Assembly (NCBI RefSeq): GCF_000230735.2
Contig: NC_019962.1
Coordinates: 682,001-746,000 of the forward strand
DNA: 64,000 nucleotides
Direction of reading: 5' to 3'
DNA from: Natrinema pellirubrum DSM 15624
GTDB taxonomy: Archaea > Halobacteriota > Halobacteria > Halobacteriales > Natrialbaceae
The translations under genes and the position numbers were made by a program. The notes beneath the pieces were generated by a model that saw only the letters and a list, made by a program, of their open reading frames with translations, was not told the origin of the DNA and ran no database searches. Shown piece after piece: positions 60,984-64,000 of the stretch. Each line of letters opens with the position of its first letter. The stretch's first letter is position 1.

Positions 60984-62771
60984 TTACATCGACCGCGGCG
61001 CGGCCACACCCAGGATCGACAGGGCGTTCGCGACCGTGTGTTTCGAGGCGGCGACCAGCGCGAGTCGGGCCTCGCGAACGTCGGGATCGACGTCGTCGGC
61101 CAGCACCGGACACTCCCGATAGAAGCCGTTGAACCGATCGGCGAACTCGCGGGTGTAGGTCGCGATCTGGTGTGGCTCGAGGTCGTCGCCGGCCTCGTCG
61201 ACGACCGCCGGGAACCGCGCGATCGTCTCCAGCAGGTCACGCTCGGCGTCGGTCGCGAGCAGGTCGGCCTCGAGCGCCTCGAGTTCGACGTCCTGGTCCA
61301 CGAGGTCGGCCTCGGGGTCGAGGTCGGCCTCTTCGAGGATGCCACAACAGCGCGCGTGGACGTACTGGACGTACGGCGCGGACTGGGCCTCGAAGTCCAG
61401 CGCGCGGTCCCACTCGAAGGTGATCGCCTTCGTCGGCTGTTTCGAGACGATGTCGTACCGGACCGCGCCGATCCCGACCTGATGGGCGATGCGCTCGATG
61501 TCGTCGTCGTCGAGTTCGTCGTCGCGGATGCGGTCGTCGAGTCGGTCCTCGACCTCGTCGCGGGCCCGGTCGATCGCCTCGTCCAGCAGGTCGTCCAGAT
61601 CGACGCCGGTCCCGCGGCGGGTACTCATCTTCCCCTCGGGGAGGTTGACGTAGGAGTACAGCACCTGCCGGAGGCCGTCGGTGTCGTTGCCCAGCAACTC
61701 CAGCGTCGTCCGGAGCTGTCTGGCCTGGAGCTTGTGATCCTCGCCCAGCACCGTCACGGCCCGATCGTACTCGTCGAACTTCCACTCGTGGTGGGCCAGG
61801 TCCCGCGTGGCGTAGAGCGAGGTGTCGTCCGACCGCAGGAAGACCAGGTTCTTGTCGATGCCGTGGTCCTCGAGGTCGAGCTGCCAGGCATCCTCCTCGT
61901 AGACCGACTCGTCGAGGTCTTTCAGTCGGGAGACGAGGTCGTCGGTGTCGCCGTTCCGCATGAACCGGGTCTCCTTGACGAACTCGTCGAACTCGGCGGG
62001 CAGGCGCTCCAGACACTCGGTCATCCCGCCAAGCACCTGATCGACGACCTCGCTGACGCGCTCGTAGGCCTCGTCGTCGCCGGCCTCCAGGCCCTGCATG
62101 ATCGACTCGATCTCGGCCTCGGCGGCCGCGACCTCGTCCTCGGGCCCGTTCTCGAGGACCCGGTTGCCCTTGCGGTAGTAGCGCACGAGGTCGTACTCTT
62201 TCCGGTCGCGTTCGGGCTCGCTCTCTAAGTCCGACTCGTCGAAGGTCTCGTAGGCCCACGTGAAGACGGCCATCTGGCGGCCGGCGTCGTTGACGTAGTA
62301 GTGCCGATCGACGTCGTAGCCGGCGTACTCGAGCAGGTTGGCGACGGCGTCGCCGATGATCGGGTTCCGCGCGCGGCCGACGTGGACCGGCCCCGTCGGG
62401 TTCGCGCTCGTGTGTTCGACGACGACGCTTTCCTCGCGGTCCGGCAGGGTACCGTAGTCGTCGGCGGTCGCTTCGGACAGCGTCTCCGCGAAGTAGGCGT
62501 CGCTTGGCAGGAAGTTGAGATAGGGGCCCTGCGTCTGGACTGCGGCGACGTAGGTCAGTTCGTCGGCGTCGATCTCGTCGGCGACCTGGCCGGCGACCTG
62601 CGGTGGCGGCGCGCCCGCCTCGCTGGCGAGTCGGAAGGCGACGCTCGAGGCCAGCACGCTCGCGACGTCGTCCGGCGGTTCTTCGATCCCGAGATCGTCC
62701 GTCGGGAAGTCGAGCGCGGCGAGTGCCCCCTCAAGGGCGTCCTCGACTTCCGTGCGTAGGGCAAGGAACAT
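60984..62771 (-). CDS. argS: Arginyl-tRNA synthetase
   Basis: A 595-residue class I synthetase. HIGH-like motif [11 protein letters not shown] near 130-140, KMSTRRGTG near 371-379 as the KMSKS equivalent, an N-terminal additional domain with the [25 protein letters not shown] segment, and a helical anticodon-binding C-terminus ending [20 protein letters not shown] at 62771 is the only reasonable start. Monocistronic, convergent with the lipoprotein gene. Confidence 0.96.
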   Translation of the reverse strand: MFLALRTEVEDALEGALAALDFPTDDLGIEEPPDDVASVLASSVAFRLASEAGAPPPQVAGQVADEIDADELTYVAAVQTQGPYLNFLPSDAYFAETLSEATADDYGTLPDREESVVVEHTSANPTGPVHVGRARNPIIGDAVANLLEYAGYDVDRHYYVNDAGRQMAVFTWAYETFDESDLESEPERDRKEYDLVRYYRKGNRVLENGPEDEVAAAEAEIESIMQGLEAGDDEAYERVSEVVDQVLGGMTECLERLPAEFDEFVKETRFMRNGDTDDLVSRLKDLDESVYEEDAWQLDLEDHGIDKNLVFLRSDDTSLYATRDLAHHEWKFDEYDRAVTVLGEDHKLQARQLRTTLELLGNDTDGLRQVLYSYVNLPEGKMSTRRGTGVDLDDLLDEAIDRARDEVEDRLDDRIRDDELDDDDIERIAHQVGIGAVRYDIVSKQPTKAITFEWDRALDFEAQSAPYVQYVHARCCGILEEADLDPEADLVDQDVELEALEADLLATDAERDLLETIARFPAVVDEAGDDLEPHQIATYTREFADRFNGFYRECPVLADDVDPDVREARLALVAASKHTVANALSILGVAAPRSM

Positions 62772-62943
62772 ACCCGCCCGTATTCAGGGCCGGAGTAAAG
62801 GGATGTCGGGTTTCGGTTCAAAGGAAAGCGTCAAAATTCGTTTTGAACACGAACTATCACTAGACAGTTCCGACTGCTCCTTTTAGAAGTTTTAAGCTTT
62901 AACACCTCTAAAGGTAGGGTGGGAATATACATAATAATCAGAT

Positions 62944-63339
62944 ATGAAGAAAACCCACAATAGGATATTTTTCTTCTCCCACCATATTGAATATACAATA
63001 CATGGTATTGAAAAAGGAAGAGTTTATTATTCTATGGGTTACAATTTACGTGTGGCTACATTAGTTTCTACTTCCTCGGAAAGCGATGATGGATCGGATC
63101 GTGATCAAAGAGAAAATGATCGCTCCAGTTACTGGCTACGTCGGTATGACCCTCATTCTTGGCTGTTGACAATGTCTGTCAGTGGAGGTATTGGATTTTT
63201 GGTAACTCTTGTAGTCTTCTTTCTATGGGTCGAAGTTGAGCAACTCATCATCGGAGTTTGGTTATTAGGTCCACTAATCGCTGGCACCGTGTCTAGCTAC
63301 TTATTAGAGCGTGTCATAGAATCGATCACAGGGTTTTGA
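62944..63339 (+). CDS. AT-rich small membrane protein next to an IS element
   Basis: A frame of 131 codons, though the true start may be the ATG at 63034 (MGYNLRVATLVSTSSES). After a hydrophilic Ser/Asp-rich stretch there are hydrophobic segments at about residues 76-96 and 100-120 (counted from the first ATG). Codons are AT-rich. Its stop (63337-63339) lies 14 bases inside the 3' end of the transposase gene. No family recognised. It may be foreign or brought in near the IS. Confidence 0.5.
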   Translation: MKKTHNRIFFFSHHIEYTIHGIEKGRVYYSMGYNLRVATLVSTSSESDDGSDRDQRENDRSSYWLRRYDPHSWLLTMSVSGGIGFLVTLVVFFLWVEVEQLIIGVWLLGPLIAGTVSSYLLERVIESITGF

Positions 63340-64000
63340 GCTTCGTTCGTCCGGGATTGTGTCCTCTTTCGTAGTTGGTAACTGCGACGATCACGCGGAG
63401 ACTCAGTGCAAGGAACACCTGTGTTCGTGCATGTACGCGGCCTCGGGCGCGGACGTGCCCGAGGCCGCAGTCCTTGCAGGCTTCGTTTGTTCGTTCCACT
63501 TGCGTCCGATGATCATACGTCTCGGCGAGTACTGATTGTTTGAGACTGATGTCTTCGGCGTGTTCGTCAATGCGGTCCTCGACCCTGTATTCGATGTCAA
63601 GCGGATCGTCCGTATTGCGTGGGTTGTACGGCGCAATCGGCACGACTCCCTGCGACAGCAGGAAGTCGTGCCACTCCAGCACGTCGTAAGCGCTGTCTCC
63701 GAGCATCCAGATCGGTGTATCGACGGCGAGCGCGTCCTTCGTGACGCGCATCGCCGTCTCAGCATCGATCTGCTTTCGCTGTGTGAACTCTGCAGCAATC
63801 GGAATCTTTGGCCCGGCCGACACAATCACACAGCCGAATCCGTAGTAGTGTTCCTCAGCCGTTGAGTCGTAGTTCCACGTCGCTTCATCGTTGTACTGGA
63901 TTGCAGTGACGTGAGTCGAATCGATGCGGTATGTGGAGTCGAGCAGGCCCCGGCAGGCGGCCTGCTCGACGAGGCGGTCGAAGACATCATCCACCACCAA
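63326..64000 (-). CDS. IS4/IS5-type DDE transposase, 3' part (partial)
   Basis: About 224 residues are visible and the gene continues past the right edge, so its start is missing. The DDE residues are readable: D in DSTHVTA, D in LGDSAYDVLEW and E in QVERTNEACKD. The C-terminus includes RVIVAVTNYERGHNPGR. The family is IS4/IS5-like, as in many haloarchaeal ISH elements. Its stop is at 63326-63328. The terminal inverted repeat at the left end is not evident. Part of a mobile element. Confidence 0.85.
   Translation of the reverse strand: MVVDDVFDRLVEQAACRGLLDSTYRIDSTHVTAIQYNDEATWNYDSTAEEHYYGFGCVIVSAGPKIPIAAEFTQRKQIDAETAMRVTKDALAVDTPIWMLGDSAYDVLEWHDFLLSQGVVPIAPYNPRNTDDPLDIEYRVEDRIDEHAEDISLKQSVLAETYDHRTQVERTNEACKDCGLGHVRARGRVHARTQVFLALSLRVIVAVTNYERGHNPGRTKLKTL

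Noticed and set aside
1-64000. CRISPR array or provirus
   Set aside because: No regularly spaced repeats and no cas, capsid or portal-type genes were seen.

Overview
The window is chromosomal DNA of a haloarchaeon, probably of the Natrialbaceae or a close relative. The base composition is GC-rich with many CTCGAG-type codons, and the proteins are strongly acidic. Many genes look leaderless, with a TATA-like box about 25-30 bases before the start codon. Typical haloarchaeal families occur throughout: Bat-type HTH_10 regulators, Tat lipoproteins, SepF, an RNase R consisting of little more than the RNB domain, aRF1 and KDG kinase. Species cannot be fixed from the sequence alone.

Layout. 0-5 kb: end of an amino-acid permease, two convergent universal-stress paralogues, an ABC-2 exporter, a tRNA-binding protein and a VapBC-like pair. 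5.4-13 kb: mutS and mutL, with small membrane proteins and an SDR enzyme between them. 13-21 kb: MFS transporters (one frameshifted), a zinc-ribbon regulator, RtcA, KDG kinase preceded by an 18-codon mini-ORF, an acetyltransferase and a hydrolase. 21.2-23.5 kb: an AT-rich island lying between an intact rnr gene and a second, degraded rnr 3' end in the same orientation. 24.9-29.4 kb: hydrolase, HTH regulator, PUA, CBS and DUF1028 proteins, and SepF.

30-34.4 kb: a striking pair. An 800-residue fusion of two rhodanese domains with a siroheme sulfite/nitrite reductase is followed directly by an FrhB-like, F420-type iron-sulfur flavoprotein, then an HTH_10 regulator. I read it as a candidate F420H2-linked sulfur (or nitrite) reduction system.

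34.4-45 kb: Usp, VOC, MFS, citrate synthase, a PGF-CTERM-like surface protein, threonine deaminase (with a structured leader) and RidA separated by an AT-richer PQQ-propeller lipoprotein, tRNA-Ser(GGA) with copies of its 3' end beside it, and an SRAP protein.

45.1-56.6 kb: a contiguous block in which five palindromes of the form TTAGG-N4-CCTAA (one imperfect) sit at the promoters of almost every transcription unit. The block holds a GMC oxidoreductase operon, a GT2 glycosyltransferase, a Fe(III) ABC binding protein and permease continuing into a GT-C membrane glycosyltransferase, a GT75/RGP-like enzyme and a UPF0104 membrane protein. It looks like one iron-responsive (DtxR-family) regulon joining iron uptake to surface glycan or glycolipid synthesis. 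56.7-64 kb: sugar-nucleotide epimerase, aRF1, MinD-like ATPase, a lipoprotein, ArgS, an AT-rich membrane gene and the 3' part of an IS transposase at the right edge.

Coordinates and readings come from manual inspection. No database search was made, so family names rest on recognised motifs and architecture.
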